Positions 1 to 8,912 of a DNA stretch of 64,000 nt are shown here, one piece after another. The stretch lies in NCBI RefSeq assembly GCF_012641405.1, contig NZ_JABAII010000007.1, forward strand, positions 248,001-312,000, written 5' to 3'. The translations under genes were made by a program, and so were the position numbers. This stretch comes from Rhizobium sp. P40RR-XXII. Lineage in GTDB: Bacteria; Pseudomonadota; Alphaproteobacteria; Rhizobiales; Rhizobiaceae. The notes under the pieces were generated by a model that worked only from the letters and a program-made list of their open reading frames with translations, had not been told where the DNA came from and ran no database searches. Within the stretch, counting starts at the first letter, position 1; each line of letters starts with the position of its first letter.

Positions 1-29
1 CGCTCCAGCTTGAGCCGGCGTCGTGCCAT
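1..29 (-). CDS. Possible 5' end of a gene following aglK (partial)
   Basis: An ATG on the minus strand lies six bases after the aglK stop codon, and the frame stays open to the window edge, giving only MARRRLKLE. The tight spacing would fit a further member of the agl operon. Too little is visible to assign a function, and no clear ribosome binding site is seen. Confidence 0.3.
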
Positions 30-35
30 GAGCGC

Positions 36-1124
36 CTACTTGCGATAGGAATGTCCCTCGGCATCGAAGAGATGCAACTTCTGCCGGTCGGCAGCAAACC
101 GCATCTTCTGGCCACGGTGGATATCGGCGATACCGGGGATCTTGACGATGATCGGCTCGCCATCGACCAGGCCTTCGATATAGAGCTGCGTCACTTCGCC
201 GAGCGCCTCGACGATGGAAACCTCACCTTCGAAGAGATAGTCGTCACCGGCCGCGATACGCAGGTCTTCGGGACGCACGCCGAAGCTCGCCGTCTTGCCC
301 TTCTCGGAAGCTGCCGTCGGCATGTCGAGCGTCACCGACTTGCCGCCGGTCAGCGTCACGGTCGTCGTCGCGCCGGTTTCGGTCACCGTGGCTGTAATGA
401 TGTTCATGGCCGGTGAGCCGATGAACTTGGCGACGAAGAGGTTGGCCGGGCGCTCATAGAGTTCGAGGGGCGCGCCGACCTGCTCGACGCGGCCGGCCGA
501 CAATACGACGATACGGTCGGCAAGCGTCATGGCTTCCACCTGGTCGTGCGTGACGTAGATCATCGTCGTCTCGGGCATGGAGTCGCTAAGTTTGGCGATC
601 TCGATTCGGGTCGCGACGCGCAGGGCGGCGTCGAGGTTCGACAGCGGCTCGTCGAACAGGAAGACCTTGGGATTGCGGCAGATGGCGCGGCCGATGGCGA
701 CGCGCTGGCGCTGGCCACCCGAAAGCGCCTTCGGCAGGCGTTCCAGATATTGGGTGAGCTGCAGGCTTGCCGCCGCCTCGCGCACGCGGCGGTCGATCTC
801 CTGCTTGCTCTCGCCGGCGATGCGCATGCCGAAGGCCATGTTGTCGTAGACGGTCATATGCGGATAGAGCGCGTAGGACTGGAAGACCATGGCGATGCCG
901 CGCCGGGAGGGCGGCACCTCGTTCACTTTCTGCCCGGCAATCATCATATCGCCTGAGGTGATGCTTTCGAGCCCGGCGATCATGCGCAGCAAGGTGGACT
1001 TGCCGCAGCCGGACGGGCCGACGAAGACGATGAATTCGCCCTCGTTGATCTCCAGATCGATGCCGTGCAGCACATGCACGCTGCCGTAGGATTTCTTGAT
1101 ATCCTTCAGAACAAGTCCCGTCAT
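36..1124 (-). CDS. aglK: Alpha-glucoside ABC transporter ATP-binding protein AglK
   Basis: A 362-residue ATPase of the MalK/UgpC family that should energise uptake of alpha-glucosides (sucrose, maltose, trehalose type sugars) through AglF-AglG. Visible motifs are Walker A GPSGCGKS (residues about 36-43), Q-loop in FQSYALYPH, signature LSGGQRQR, Walker B VFLFDEPLSNLD and the switch histidine in YVTHDQ, followed by the C-terminal TOBE-like regulatory domain of MalK-type ATPases. The start MTGLVLKDI was preferred over an ATG six codons upstream because it begins at the conserved domain edge and follows a GGAGGGAG ribosome binding site. It starts 21 bases after aglA, as the last recognised gene of the operon. 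Confidence 0.95.
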   Translation of the reverse strand: MTGLVLKDIKKSYGSVHVLHGIDLEINEGEFIVFVGPSGCGKSTLLRMIAGLESITSGDMMIAGQKVNEVPPSRRGIAMVFQSYALYPHMTVYDNMAFGMRIAGESKQEIDRRVREAAASLQLTQYLERLPKALSGGQRQRVAIGRAICRNPKVFLFDEPLSNLDAALRVATRIEIAKLSDSMPETTMIYVTHDQVEAMTLADRIVVLSAGRVEQVGAPLELYERPANLFVAKFIGSPAMNIITATVTETGATTTVTLTGGKSVTLDMPTAASEKGKTASFGVRPEDLRIAAGDDYLFEGEVSIVEALGEVTQLYIEGLVDGEPIIVKIPGIADIHRGQKMRFAADRQKLHLFDAEGHSYRK

Positions 1125-1145
1125 TATGCTCCCTCCTCCCAAAGG

Positions 1146-2798
1146 TCAGGCAAGACGCGCGAAATAAGCGCCCCAGGCCGGAATATCGATCTTGTTGCCG
1201 TAGTTGTTGCTGGTGAACCCGTGCCCCGTCAACGCCTGCCAATTGCCTTCCGGCAGCATCGCCATTGCTTCGACGGGGCTCATGTTGAAGGCGCAGAGAA
1301 TGGTCTCGTCGGCGTAAGCGCGGCTGTAGACGAGCACGTCGCCCTGTGGCTCCCAGAAGGCGATCTCGCCCTTGGCGAAGGCCGGATGCTGCTTACGGAA
1401 GGCGAGGAAACGGCGATACTGCTCCAACACGGAATTTTCATCGCCCTGCTGGACGCTGACGGCGCGCAGGATGTGCTCGACCGGCACCGGCAGCCAGGGC
1501 TTGACGGTGGAAAAGCCGCCCTGCGTAACCTGGCTGTCCCAGACCATGGGCGTGCGGCAGCCGTCGCGTCCCTTGAACTCCGGCCAGAACTGGATGCCGT
1601 AAGGATCCTGCAGGTCCTGATAGGCGAGATCTGCTTCCGTCAACGCCAGTTCCTCGCCCTGATAGAGGCAGACGGAGCCGCGTAGCGTCAGCAGCAGCGC
1701 CGCGTAAAGCTTGGCGAAAGCATCGCGATCGGCGACCAGATTGCCCCAGCGGCTGACATGGCGCACGACGTCATGATTGGAGAACGCCCAGCAGGCCCAG
1801 CCCTCCGGAGCCGCGGCGGCAAAATCCTTCATGACTTCCTCGACGCGGTCCGGCGACAGCGCGTCCGGCGACAGGAATTCGAAGGCGTAGCACATATGCA
1901 TCTTGTCGCCGCCGGAGGTATATTCGCCGACGATCTCAAGGCCACGTTGGCTGTCGCCGACTTCGCCGACGGCGGCAATGGCCGGATATTCGTCGAGGAC
2001 GGCACGAAAGCGCTTCAGGAATTCCAGGTTCTCGGGACGGTTCTTGTCGTAGAGATGCTCCTGAAAATTATAGGGATTGACGGCCGGCGCGGTGGACGCG
2101 TTGCGGCGCGCAGGCTCCAGCGCCGGGTTGTCGCGCAGCTCCTTGTCATGGAAGTAGAAATTGATCGTATCGAGGCGGAAACCATCGACGCCACGGTCGA
2201 GCCAGAAGCGCACGACGTCAAGCAAGCGCTCCTGCACTTCGGGATTATGCAGGTTCATATCCGGCTGCGAGGTCAGGAAGTTGTGCAGGTAATATTGCAT
2301 GCGGGTCGGATCCCACGCCCAGGCAGAGCCGCCGAAGATCGACAGCCAGTTGCTGGGCGGCGTGCCATCCGGCTTGGCGTCGGCCCAGACATACCAATCG
2401 GCCTTGGGATTGCTCTTGCTCGAACGGCTTTCGACGAACCAGGGATGACGATCCGAGCTATGCGACAGCACCAGATCGATCATCACCTTGATGCCGAGAC
2501 GATGGGCTTCCGTCACCATCGCATCGAAATCGGCCAGCGAACCGAAGATCGGGTCGACGTCCTCGTAGTTGGAAACGTCATAGCCGAAATCGCGCATCGG
2601 CGAGGTGAAGAACGGCGAAATCCAGATCGCATCGACACCGAGAGCCGCGACATGCGGCAAACGGACGGCAATGCCCTTGAGATCGCCGATGCCGTCGCCG
2701 TTGGAGTCCTGATAGGAGCGCGGATAGATCTGATAGATCACGGCGCCGCGCCACCAGTCCTTGTCAACTTCCGAAGCCGATTGAAGAGCAATGCTCAT
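1146..2798 (-). CDS. aglA: Alpha-glucosidase, GH13 family (AglA)
   Basis: A 550-residue cytoplasmic alpha-glucosidase that hydrolyses the disaccharides brought in by AglEFGK. GH13 landmarks are visible: the N-terminal YQIYPRSYQDSNGDGIGDL block, DLVLSHSSD, the nucleophile in GFRLDTINFY, the acid/base glutamate in VGEVGD, and FSNHDVVR with the transition-state aspartate. No signal peptide is present, in keeping with an intracellular enzyme. It lies between aglG (35-base gap) and aglK (21-base gap), the order known for the agl operon of Sinorhizobium meliloti. Fine specificity (sucrose, maltose or trehalose) cannot be read from the sequence. Confidence 0.95.
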   Translation of the reverse strand: MSIALQSASEVDKDWWRGAVIYQIYPRSYQDSNGDGIGDLKGIAVRLPHVAALGVDAIWISPFFTSPMRDFGYDVSNYEDVDPIFGSLADFDAMVTEAHRLGIKVMIDLVLSHSSDRHPWFVESRSSKSNPKADWYVWADAKPDGTPPSNWLSIFGGSAWAWDPTRMQYYLHNFLTSQPDMNLHNPEVQERLLDVVRFWLDRGVDGFRLDTINFYFHDKELRDNPALEPARRNASTAPAVNPYNFQEHLYDKNRPENLEFLKRFRAVLDEYPAIAAVGEVGDSQRGLEIVGEYTSGGDKMHMCYAFEFLSPDALSPDRVEEVMKDFAAAAPEGWACWAFSNHDVVRHVSRWGNLVADRDAFAKLYAALLLTLRGSVCLYQGEELALTEADLAYQDLQDPYGIQFWPEFKGRDGCRTPMVWDSQVTQGGFSTVKPWLPVPVEHILRAVSVQQGDENSVLEQYRRFLAFRKQHPAFAKGEIAFWEPQGDVLVYSRAYADETILCAFNMSPVEAMAMLPEGNWQALTGHGFTSNNYGNKIDIPAWGAYFARLA

Positions 2799-2833
2799 GC
2801 TGAATGGGTCCTATGTGAGTATGTGTTTTTGGA

Positions 2834-3988
2834 TCAGCCCCCCTTCACCGACCCGGCAAGCAGACCGCGCACGAGATAGCGCTGCAGACCGAAGAAGACG
2901 AGGAGCGGAATAAGGATGGTGACAAAGGCCGATGCCGTCAGGATTTCCCAATTGCCGCCGCGCGAGCCGAGCAGCGCGTTGAGAGCGGCCGTCAGGACCA
3001 GATGGTCCTTGTCGGTGCCGAGGAACACCATCGCGATCAGGAGGTCGTTCCATACCCAAAGGAACTGAAAGATCGCGAAGGAGGCCAGCGCCGGGAAGGA
3101 CAGCGGCAGGATGATCTTGACGAAGATATCGAAATCGCTGGCGCCGTCGACGCGAGCGGATTCGATGATCTCCTTCGGCAGGCCGGCAATGTAGTTGCGC
3201 AGCAGATAGATGGCGAGCGGCAGGCCGAAGGCCGTATGCGCCATCCAGATGCCCGGATAGGTCTTCGACGGCACGCCGAAGATCTGGCCGATCTCGTTGT
3301 AGATGCGCAGGAGCGGGATTAGCGACATCTGCAGCGGCACGACGATGAGGCCAACGACGAGCGCGATCAGGATCGCGCGGCCGGGAAACTCCATCCAGGC
3401 CAGCGCATAGGCGGCAAAGGCGGCAATCAGGATCGGAATGATGGTTGCCGGGATCGTCACCGTCAGCGAGTTGATGAAGGATTGGCCGATACCTTCGCCA
3501 CCCAGCACGTTGCGATAGTTGTCGATCGTGAATTGCGGCGGCGTGGCGACGGTCAAATAGACACGCTTGGCACGCGCATCGGCCTCGAACGGGCCGTTCT
3601 TCTGATAGCGATAGCTGCCGTCGGCATTGATGGTCAGCGTCTCGCCGTTCTCGAGTTGCGCAGGCGAGCCAGCCTTGTAGGCTGCCGGCTCCTGCACGCG
3701 CAGACCGAAAGACTGGATCTTGCCGTCGCCTTCAACGGTGAGCGCGCCTGATATCACGAAATTCGCGCCGTCCGGCTTTGCCTTGTCCGGCCCGTCGAGA
3801 CGGGCGGCCGTCGTGCGGGAGGAACCGGCAAAGGCCGTCCACCAACCGGAAGCGACGATCTGATCCCTGTCGCGCAGCGCGGTGACGAAGATGCCGAGCG
3901 TCGGCAGCAGCCAAAGAAGGACGATGAGCAGCACCGCGGCATGAACGAAGATACGGGCGGGACCGATACGGCCGAGATTTCCAATCAT
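2834..3988 (-). CDS. aglG: Alpha-glucoside ABC transporter permease AglG
   Basis: A 384-residue inner-membrane permease of the MalG type. The first transmembrane segment (LLIVLLWLLPTLGIFVTAL) is followed by an insert of roughly 120 residues (about 40-160), predicted to be periplasmic, before the remaining membrane segments. The cytoplasmic coupling loop with the EAA-type motif (ESARVDGASDFDIFVKIILPL) sits near residues 290-310. The start MIGNLGRIGPARIF is chosen because its ATG lies one base after the aglF stop, indicating translational coupling; the ATG ten codons upstream lies inside aglF. It works with AglF as the membrane channel. Confidence 0.93.
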   Translation of the reverse strand: MIGNLGRIGPARIFVHAAVLLIVLLWLLPTLGIFVTALRDRDQIVASGWWTAFAGSSRTTAARLDGPDKAKPDGANFVISGALTVEGDGKIQSFGLRVQEPAAYKAGSPAQLENGETLTINADGSYRYQKNGPFEADARAKRVYLTVATPPQFTIDNYRNVLGGEGIGQSFINSLTVTIPATIIPILIAAFAAYALAWMEFPGRAILIALVVGLIVVPLQMSLIPLLRIYNEIGQIFGVPSKTYPGIWMAHTAFGLPLAIYLLRNYIAGLPKEIIESARVDGASDFDIFVKIILPLSFPALASFAIFQFLWVWNDLLIAMVFLGTDKDHLVLTAALNALLGSRGGNWEILTASAFVTILIPLLVFFGLQRYLVRGLLAGSVKGG

Positions 3989-3989
3989 G

Positions 3990-5006
3990 TCAGCGCCCCT
4001 TCGTTTCTGCGTTTGCACGACGGATGTTCCAGATCATGATCGGTGTGACCGCGACCATGATGACGAGCGCGATGACGGCGCTTCTGCCGCTGTCGCCACC
4101 GCCTCTAAACATCCAGTTGAACATCAGGTTGGCGAGAACCATCGTGTTCCACTGGCCGTTGGTCATTGTGAGAACGATGTCGAAAACCTTTAGGACGAGG
4201 ATGGTGATGGTGGTCCAGACCGTGGCAATCGTGCCCCAGACCTGCGGCACCATGATCTTCCAGAAAATCTGCCAGCCATTGGCGCCGTCGATGACGGCGG
4301 CTTCGATGGTTTCTTCCGGAATGCCGCGCAATGCAGCCGAGAGGATGACCATGGCAAAGCCGGTCTGAATCCAGATCAGCATCACCATCAGGAAGAAATT
4401 GTTCCAGAACGGAATGGTGATCCAGACCTCCGGCGTACCGCCGAAAAGCTGGACGACCGCGTTCAGGAGGCCGATCTGCGTGTCGGTGCCGCCACGATAT
4501 TCGTAGATGAACTTCCAAATGACCGAAGCGCCGACGAAGGAGATCGCCATCGGCATGAAGATGACCGCCTTGGCGATATTGCCCCACCAGATGCGGTCGG
4601 TCATGACGGCGATGACGAGGCCGAAGAAGGTGCAGGCCGCCGGCACGACGGCAAGCCAGAGGATGTTGTTGAAGATCGACTGGCGGAATTCGGTGTCGTT
4701 GAGCGCCCAGAGGTAGTTGGCGCCACCGACGAATTTATTGCCGTCCGGCCCGTAGAAGGACAGGATGAACGTCGCGACGACGGGATAGACGAGATAAACG
4801 GCCAGCAGGAACAGCGCCGGCCCCAGGAACAGCCAGGGGCGGATGAGACCGCGGCGTCGAAGGTTGACGGCCGCCCGATGGACCTCGTCCCCCTCCCTTG
4901 CCGGGAAGATCAAGTCCAAGAGCTTGTTGGAGAACCAGAAATAAGCGGCGCAAATGGCAACGCCGAATATCATGGCGCCAATCGCCGATACGATCTGCGA
5001 AAACAT
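3990..5006 (-). CDS. aglF: Alpha-glucoside ABC transporter permease AglF
   Basis: A 338-residue MalF-type permease. An N-terminal membrane segment (IVSAIGAMIFGVAICAAYFWF) is followed by a short charged loop, a second anchor (PWLFLGPALFLLAVYLVYPVVATFIL) and the core permease domain with the EAA loop (IEAAVIDGANGWQIFWKIMVPQV). The start MFSQIVSAIG was chosen over an ATG 19 codons upstream because it begins at the first hydrophobic segment and follows a GGGGAGGGA ribosome binding site. It is separated from aglE by 123 bases that hold a strong hairpin. Confidence 0.93.
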   Translation of the reverse strand: MFSQIVSAIGAMIFGVAICAAYFWFSNKLLDLIFPAREGDEVHRAAVNLRRRGLIRPWLFLGPALFLLAVYLVYPVVATFILSFYGPDGNKFVGGANYLWALNDTEFRQSIFNNILWLAVVPAACTFFGLVIAVMTDRIWWGNIAKAVIFMPMAISFVGASVIWKFIYEYRGGTDTQIGLLNAVVQLFGGTPEVWITIPFWNNFFLMVMLIWIQTGFAMVILSAALRGIPEETIEAAVIDGANGWQIFWKIMVPQVWGTIATVWTTITILVLKVFDIVLTMTNGQWNTMVLANLMFNWMFRGGGDSGRSAVIALVIMVAVTPIMIWNIRRANAETKGR

Positions 5007-5088
5007 CCATTCCCTCCCCGAATTTACCTGCTTGAGTCCATCAGTCCGGCATCGGCCGCGCATAGGGGCGCGCCGTTATATGTTATTT

Positions 5089-5116
5089 AGCGCCGCCGGC
5101 TTTGACCGGCGGCGCT
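5089..5116 (-). promoter_or_regulatory. Intercistronic hairpin between aglE and aglF
   Basis: A perfect 11-base inverted repeat, AGCGCCGCCGG and CCGGCGGCGCT, with a six-base loop, lies 13 bases after the aglE stop. On the transcribed minus strand it is followed by AAATAACA rather than a T-run. It therefore looks like an mRNA-stabilising or partial-attenuation structure rather than a full terminator, as is common behind solute-binding protein genes. The effect is inferred. Confidence 0.6.
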
Positions 5117-5129
5117 GGACTATGATGTC

Positions 5130-6491
5130 TTACTTGATGGCATCCCAGGACTTCTGGACCCCGTCGGCAACATCCTGAGCGGACTTGCCGCCGACGAAGT
5201 CCACCATGCCTGTCCAGAACGCGCCCGCGCCGATCTTGCCCGGCATCAGGTCGGAGCCGTCAAAACGGAAGGTGGTCGCCGAGGTCAGGGTCTCGCCTTC
5301 CTTGCGCAGCGTGTCGTTGGCATAAGCCGCGGTATTGACGGCCTTGTACGGCGTCAGGAAGCCGGACTGGGCCATCCAGACTTCCTGGGCGATCGGCGTC
5401 TGCAGGAACTGGATGAAGGCGCGGGCAGCCTTCGAGTCCTTGGTGATGGCCGCCAGCGTGCCGGCGCCGAGAACCGGCTTGCCGAGTTCAGGATGCGCGG
5501 CAGAGGGCGGGAAGTAGAAGAAATCCGCATCCTGGCCGAGCTTGGTGCCTTCCGGGAAGAAGGACGGGATGAAGGATGCCTGCTTGTGCATGTAGCACTT
5601 CGGCGGGACCGTGAAGAGGCCCTTAGGGCTGTCGCGGAAGTCCGTCGAGGCAACGGCGGCGACACCGCCGGCGACATATTTCGCGTTCTTGGAGAACTTG
5701 CCGAATTCCTCGATAACCGAGACGACCTTCGGATCGTTGAACTTCAACGTGTTGTCGACCCAATGATCATAGTCCTGCGGTGCGTTCATGCGCAGCATCA
5801 AATCTTCGACCCAGTCGGTCGCCGGCCAGCCGGTCGCACCGCCAGACCCGAGACCGATGCACCAGGGCGTACCGCCGTCCTTGACGATCTGGTCTGAAAG
5901 CTTGAGCAGGTCCTCCATCGTTGTCGGAACCTTGTAGCCCGCTTCCTCGAAATTCTCGGGCACATACCAGACCAGCGACTTCAAGTCGGCCTTGTAAGGG
6001 AAGGCATAGAAGGCATCCTTGCCGTCCTTGCCCTTGTAGGTGCCGTAGCCGACCCAGCTGTCGCCGGCGCCGTAGTTCGTCTTGACCCAGCTCGCGAGAT
6101 CGTCACCGAGCGGCGTCAGATAACCCTTGCTGGCAAGATTGGCGAAAAGGCCCGGCTGCGGGAGGATGGCGACGTTCGGCGGCGAACCGGCCTGCGTGTC
6201 GATGACGATCTGCTGCTCGTAGTTTTCCGAGGATGAATATTTGGCGTTCACGCCGGTCGCTTCGGTGAAGTACTTGAGGACGCTAGTGAAGAGCGCTTCG
6301 TCCTCGCCGCGCCAGGGGCCGAAGATGGTCAGCGTCTCGCCCTTCAGGTCGGCATGCGCCGACTTGAAGTCATCGTAGCTTTTCCAGTTGAACTTGGAGT
6401 CCTGACCGGGCTGGAACTTCAGATCGGCCGCCATCGCCGTACCGGCCACCAAGGCGGCGGCAGCGACGGTCATCAAAAACATCTTTTTCAT
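5130..6491 (-). CDS. aglE: Alpha-glucoside ABC transporter substrate-binding protein AglE
   Basis: A 453-residue periplasmic sugar-binding protein and the first gene of the agl operon. The start MKKMFLMTV gives a classical Sec signal peptide (MKKMFLMTVAAAALVAGTAMA, cleavage after AMA), and a GGAGG site precedes it; an ATG 23 codons upstream would bury this signal. The mature part has the family 1 binding-protein fold, with a conserved C-terminal block near GAGAFWTGMVDFVGGKSAQDV. It captures alpha-glucosides and delivers them to AglF-AglG. Expression is probably controlled by the divergent AglR through AAAGCGCTTT operators upstream. Confidence 0.93.
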   Translation of the reverse strand: MKKMFLMTVAAAALVAGTAMAADLKFQPGQDSKFNWKSYDDFKSAHADLKGETLTIFGPWRGEDEALFTSVLKYFTEATGVNAKYSSSENYEQQIVIDTQAGSPPNVAILPQPGLFANLASKGYLTPLGDDLASWVKTNYGAGDSWVGYGTYKGKDGKDAFYAFPYKADLKSLVWYVPENFEEAGYKVPTTMEDLLKLSDQIVKDGGTPWCIGLGSGGATGWPATDWVEDLMLRMNAPQDYDHWVDNTLKFNDPKVVSVIEEFGKFSKNAKYVAGGVAAVASTDFRDSPKGLFTVPPKCYMHKQASFIPSFFPEGTKLGQDADFFYFPPSAAHPELGKPVLGAGTLAAITKDSKAARAFIQFLQTPIAQEVWMAQSGFLTPYKAVNTAAYANDTLRKEGETLTSATTFRFDGSDLMPGKIGAGAFWTGMVDFVGGKSAQDVADGVQKSWDAIK

Positions 6492-6565
6492 GCGGTTGTC
6501 CTCCCAAATAACGAAACCCATGAGCCCAAACACAGTTTTGTGCTGTGCAGTGCGCCCCATTCCTC

Positions 6566-6575
6566 AAAGCGCTTT
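6566..6575. promoter_or_regulatory. LacI-type operator palindrome 1 (aglE-proximal)
   Basis: AAAGCGCTTT, a perfect 10-base palindrome in the context CAAAGCGCTTTGG, lies 75 bases upstream of the aglE start. The central CG matches the general LacI/GalR operator pattern, so this is the likely AglR site repressing aglE. Confidence 0.65.
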
Positions 6576-6612
6576 GGCTACCTCTCTCATCCATTGCGAG
6601 CGGGGAAAAGTC

Positions 6613-6620
6613 AAGCGCTT
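6613..6620. promoter_or_regulatory. LacI-type operator palindrome 2 (core only)
   Basis: AAGCGCTT, the eight-base core of the other two sites, in the context CAAGCGCTTTTC. It lies 38 bases beyond palindrome 1 and may be a weaker or auxiliary AglR site. Confidence 0.45.
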
Positions 6621-6726
6621 TTCAAATTCTGGCTAATATTCATAGAATATCTCGCGTTGCAGCATAAAATAGGCGGCGATATTTTGCTATTTGTCTTGTC
6701 TCGGGCGCATCGCCTGCTACATATTA

Positions 6727-6736
6727 AAAGCGCTTT
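6727..6736. promoter_or_regulatory. LacI-type operator palindrome 3 (aglR-proximal)
   Basis: AAAGCGCTTT followed by GG, the same 12 bases as at palindrome 1, centred about 72 bases upstream of the aglR GTG start. This suggests autoregulation of aglR or looping between two operators about 160 bases apart. Confidence 0.6.
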
Positions 6737-6803
6737 GGATGTCAGCGATATTCGGGAGGTGTGCTGGCACCAGAGCAGTCGGGAATTGGAGGAGCCGAAA
6801 TTC

Positions 6804-7835
6804 GTGAACCTGAAACAGCTATCGCAAATGCTCGGGCTGTCGCAGACGACAGTCAGCCGGGCATTGAACGGATATCCCGAGGTTAATCGCGAGACCCGCG
6901 AGCGCGTTCTCAAAGCGGTTCGGGAAACCGGCTATCGTCCCAATAAGGCGGCGCAAAGGCTCGCGACCGGCAAGGCCGGCTCGATCGGGTTGGTCATGCC
7001 GACATCACCCGGCAATTCCTCGGACGTGCATTTCAGCGAATTCCTGACGGGGCTGGGAGAAGAAGCGCTGCGGCACGATTTCCATTTCGTGCTGACGCCT
7101 GCGGATCCGAACGATGAAGTCGGCGCGTTAAAACGCCTGGCGGCCAGCGGCAATGTCGACGCGCTCTTCGTCAACTATATGCGTGGCCACGATCCGCGCC
7201 TGGCCATGCTGAAGACCCTGTCCATGCCTTTCCTCGTGCATGGGCGCTCGATCGGCTCCGAGCCGGACTATCCCTTTCTCGACCTCGATAATGAAGCCGC
7301 CTTCTACGACGCCACGAAGCTGCTGCTGCAGCTCGGACACCGGCGCTTCGCCCTTTTGAACGGCCCGATCTATCTTGATTTTGCCATTCGCCGGAAGAAC
7401 GGCATGGAAGCCGCCCTTGCTGAGCGCGGCCTTGCGCTCGACGAGGCCTGCACCAGCCATACGCCGATGACCGACGAGCAGGGCCTGCTCGTCATGGAGC
7501 GCATCCTGCAGATGGAGAAGGAGAAGCGTCCGACCGCGGTACTCTGTTCCAGTACCGTGCTGGCGCTCGGCGCCGTTCGCGCCATCAACCAGGCCAAGCT
7601 TAGATTGGGAGAGGATATCTCGCTCATCGCCCATGACGACGTGCTGACGCTTTTGAAACCGGAAAGCTTCACCGTGCCGCTGACGACGACCCGCTCGTCG
7701 CTGCGTGCGGCCGGCGTGCGCATCGCCGAGCGGCTGATCGGCGAAATCAAGCATACCGAGACGTTTCCGACCCAGGAATTGTGGAAGGCCGAATTGATCG
7801 TTCGCGCCTCGACCGGCGTTGCGCCGGCCGACTGA
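6804..7835 (+). CDS. aglR: LacI-family transcriptional regulator AglR
   Basis: A 343-residue LacI/GalR repressor. The helix-turn-helix is at the very N-terminus (VNLKQLSQMLGLSQTTVSRALNG), followed by the hinge (NKAAQRLATGKAGSIGLV) and a periplasmic-binding-like ligand domain. The GTG at 6804 is chosen because it places the helix-turn-helix at residue 1 and has GGAGG ten bases upstream; the open frame extends much further upstream but that part is not LacI-like. It is divergent from aglE and should repress the agl genes until an alpha-glucoside or derivative binds. Confidence 0.92.
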   Translation: MNLKQLSQMLGLSQTTVSRALNGYPEVNRETRERVLKAVRETGYRPNKAAQRLATGKAGSIGLVMPTSPGNSSDVHFSEFLTGLGEEALRHDFHFVLTPADPNDEVGALKRLAASGNVDALFVNYMRGHDPRLAMLKTLSMPFLVHGRSIGSEPDYPFLDLDNEAAFYDATKLLLQLGHRRFALLNGPIYLDFAIRRKNGMEAALAERGLALDEACTSHTPMTDEQGLLVMERILQMEKEKRPTAVLCSSTVLALGAVRAINQAKLRLGEDISLIAHDDVLTLLKPESFTVPLTTTRSSLRAAGVRIAERLIGEIKHTETFPTQELWKAELIVRASTGVAPAD

Positions 7836-7844
7836 CACTTGGCT

Positions 7845-7897
7845 TAAAGCGCGTCGTTATCGCAAAACCGCTGCACACTTTTGCGCGACAATGCTTC
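7845..7897. repeat. Rhizobial intergenic repeat (AAAACCGCTGCACACTTTTG type)
   Basis: This stretch between the convergent aglR and folD genes contains TTATCGCAAAACCGCTGCAC followed by ACTTTTGCGCGACAATGCTT. It has the form of short dispersed repeats that I recognise from Rhizobium intergenic regions, with CGCAAAA and TTTTGCG facing each other. It overlaps the folD stop codon. Family assignment is from memory of the pattern; no copy count was possible. Confidence 0.5.
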
Positions 7898-8795
7898 AGA
7901 ACTTCGGCGGCTTTTTACCGGCGGCGCGATGGGCTGCGATGACGGTATTGGCCATCAGCATGGCGATCGTCATCGGACCGACACCGCCCGGAACCGGCGT
8001 GATCGCACCGGCGACATCCAAGGCTTCGGCATAGGCGACATCGCCCACCAGCCGGCTCTTGCCCGCGCCGCGCTCAGGGGCCGCGATCCGGTTGATGCCG
8101 ACATCGATGACCGTCGCGCCCGGCTTCACCCAGTCGGCCTTGACCATCTCCGGACGGCCGACGGCCGCCACCAGAATATCGGCGCCGCGTGCGACGGAGG
8201 CGAGATCCTTCGTCCTCGAATGCGCCGTCGTCACCGTCGCATTGGCATTGAGCAGCAATTGCGCCATCGGCTTGCCGAACAGGTTGGAGCGGCCGATGAC
8301 CACGGCGTTCAGTCCCGACAAGTCCTCGCCATGGATGCGCCGCACCAGAAGCATGGCGCCGGCCGGCGTGCAGGAGATCAGCCCGGTTTCGAGATCGCCG
8401 GTTGCCAGCTTGCCGGCATTGACGACATGCAGGCCGTCGACATCCTTATCCGGCCGGATCGACTGAATGATCGCATCGGAATTGAGATGCTTCGGCAGCG
8501 GCAGCTGCACGAGAATGCCGTGGATGGAGGGATCGTCGTTCAGCGAGGCGACCAGGCCTGCGAGCGCCTCCTGCGTCGTCTCGGCCGGAAGCGTGTGCTG
8601 GACGGAGTTGAAGCCGCATTCCTTGGCCATGCGGCCCTTGGCGCCGACATAGGCGTGGCTGGCCGGATCGTCGCCGACGATGACGACCGCAAGTCCGGTC
8701 TTCACGCCGGCCTCAGCTTCAAGTCCCGCCGCCGCAGCCTTCACAGCCTCGATCACCGAAGCCGCCGCTTGTCTCCCGTCGATCACTGTCGTCAC
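7896..8795 (-). CDS. folD: Methylenetetrahydrofolate dehydrogenase/cyclohydrolase FolD
   Basis: A 299-residue bifunctional enzyme that interconverts 5,10-methylene-, methenyl- and 10-formyl-tetrahydrofolate with NADP in the cytoplasm. Motifs: the catalytic-lysine region [16 protein letters not shown], the substrate block [10 protein letters not shown], the dinucleotide-binding [14 protein letters not shown] and the C-terminal [15 protein letters not shown]. The GTG start (VTTVIDGRQ) was chosen since it gives the usual family length and has GGGAG seven bases upstream; the ATG 18 codons upstream adds unrelated residues. It is a housekeeping gene lying between the agl and polysaccharide genes. 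Confidence 0.95.
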   Translation of the reverse strand: MTTVIDGRQAAASVIEAVKAAAAGLEAEAGVKTGLAVVIVGDDPASHAYVGAKGRMAKECGFNSVQHTLPAETTQEALAGLVASLNDDPSIHGILVQLPLPKHLNSDAIIQSIRPDKDVDGLHVVNAGKLATGDLETGLISCTPAGAMLLVRRIHGEDLSGLNAVVIGRSNLFGKPMAQLLLNANATVTTAHSRTKDLASVARGADILVAAVGRPEMVKADWVKPGATVIDVGINRIAAPERGAGKSRLVGDVAYAEALDVAGAITPVPGGVGPMTIAMLMANTVIAAHRAAGKKPPKF

Positions 8796-8912
8796 GCTCG
8801 TCTCCCGATCATGAATTCGGTGGCAATCTACAGACCATCGGCCCGGCATAATTGCCTGCTAACGCCCTATGGTGTCTGAAAGCGGTAATTGCAAGGGAAA
8901 ACGATGGGGCGG

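Larger units (their letters stand above)
6492..6803. promoter_or_regulatory. Divergent aglE/aglR control region
   Basis: This 312-base AT-richer stretch separates the two divergent starts and holds no convincing gene. Three palindromes with the AAGCGCTT core, typical of LacI/GalR-family operators, lie at 6566-6575, 6613-6620 and 6727-6736. Promoter hexamers could not be assigned with confidence. Confidence 0.7.

Noticed and set aside
6354..6803. Extension of the AglR frame upstream of the GTG
   Set aside because: It crosses aglE and the operators; the LacI helix-turn-helix begins directly at the GTG.
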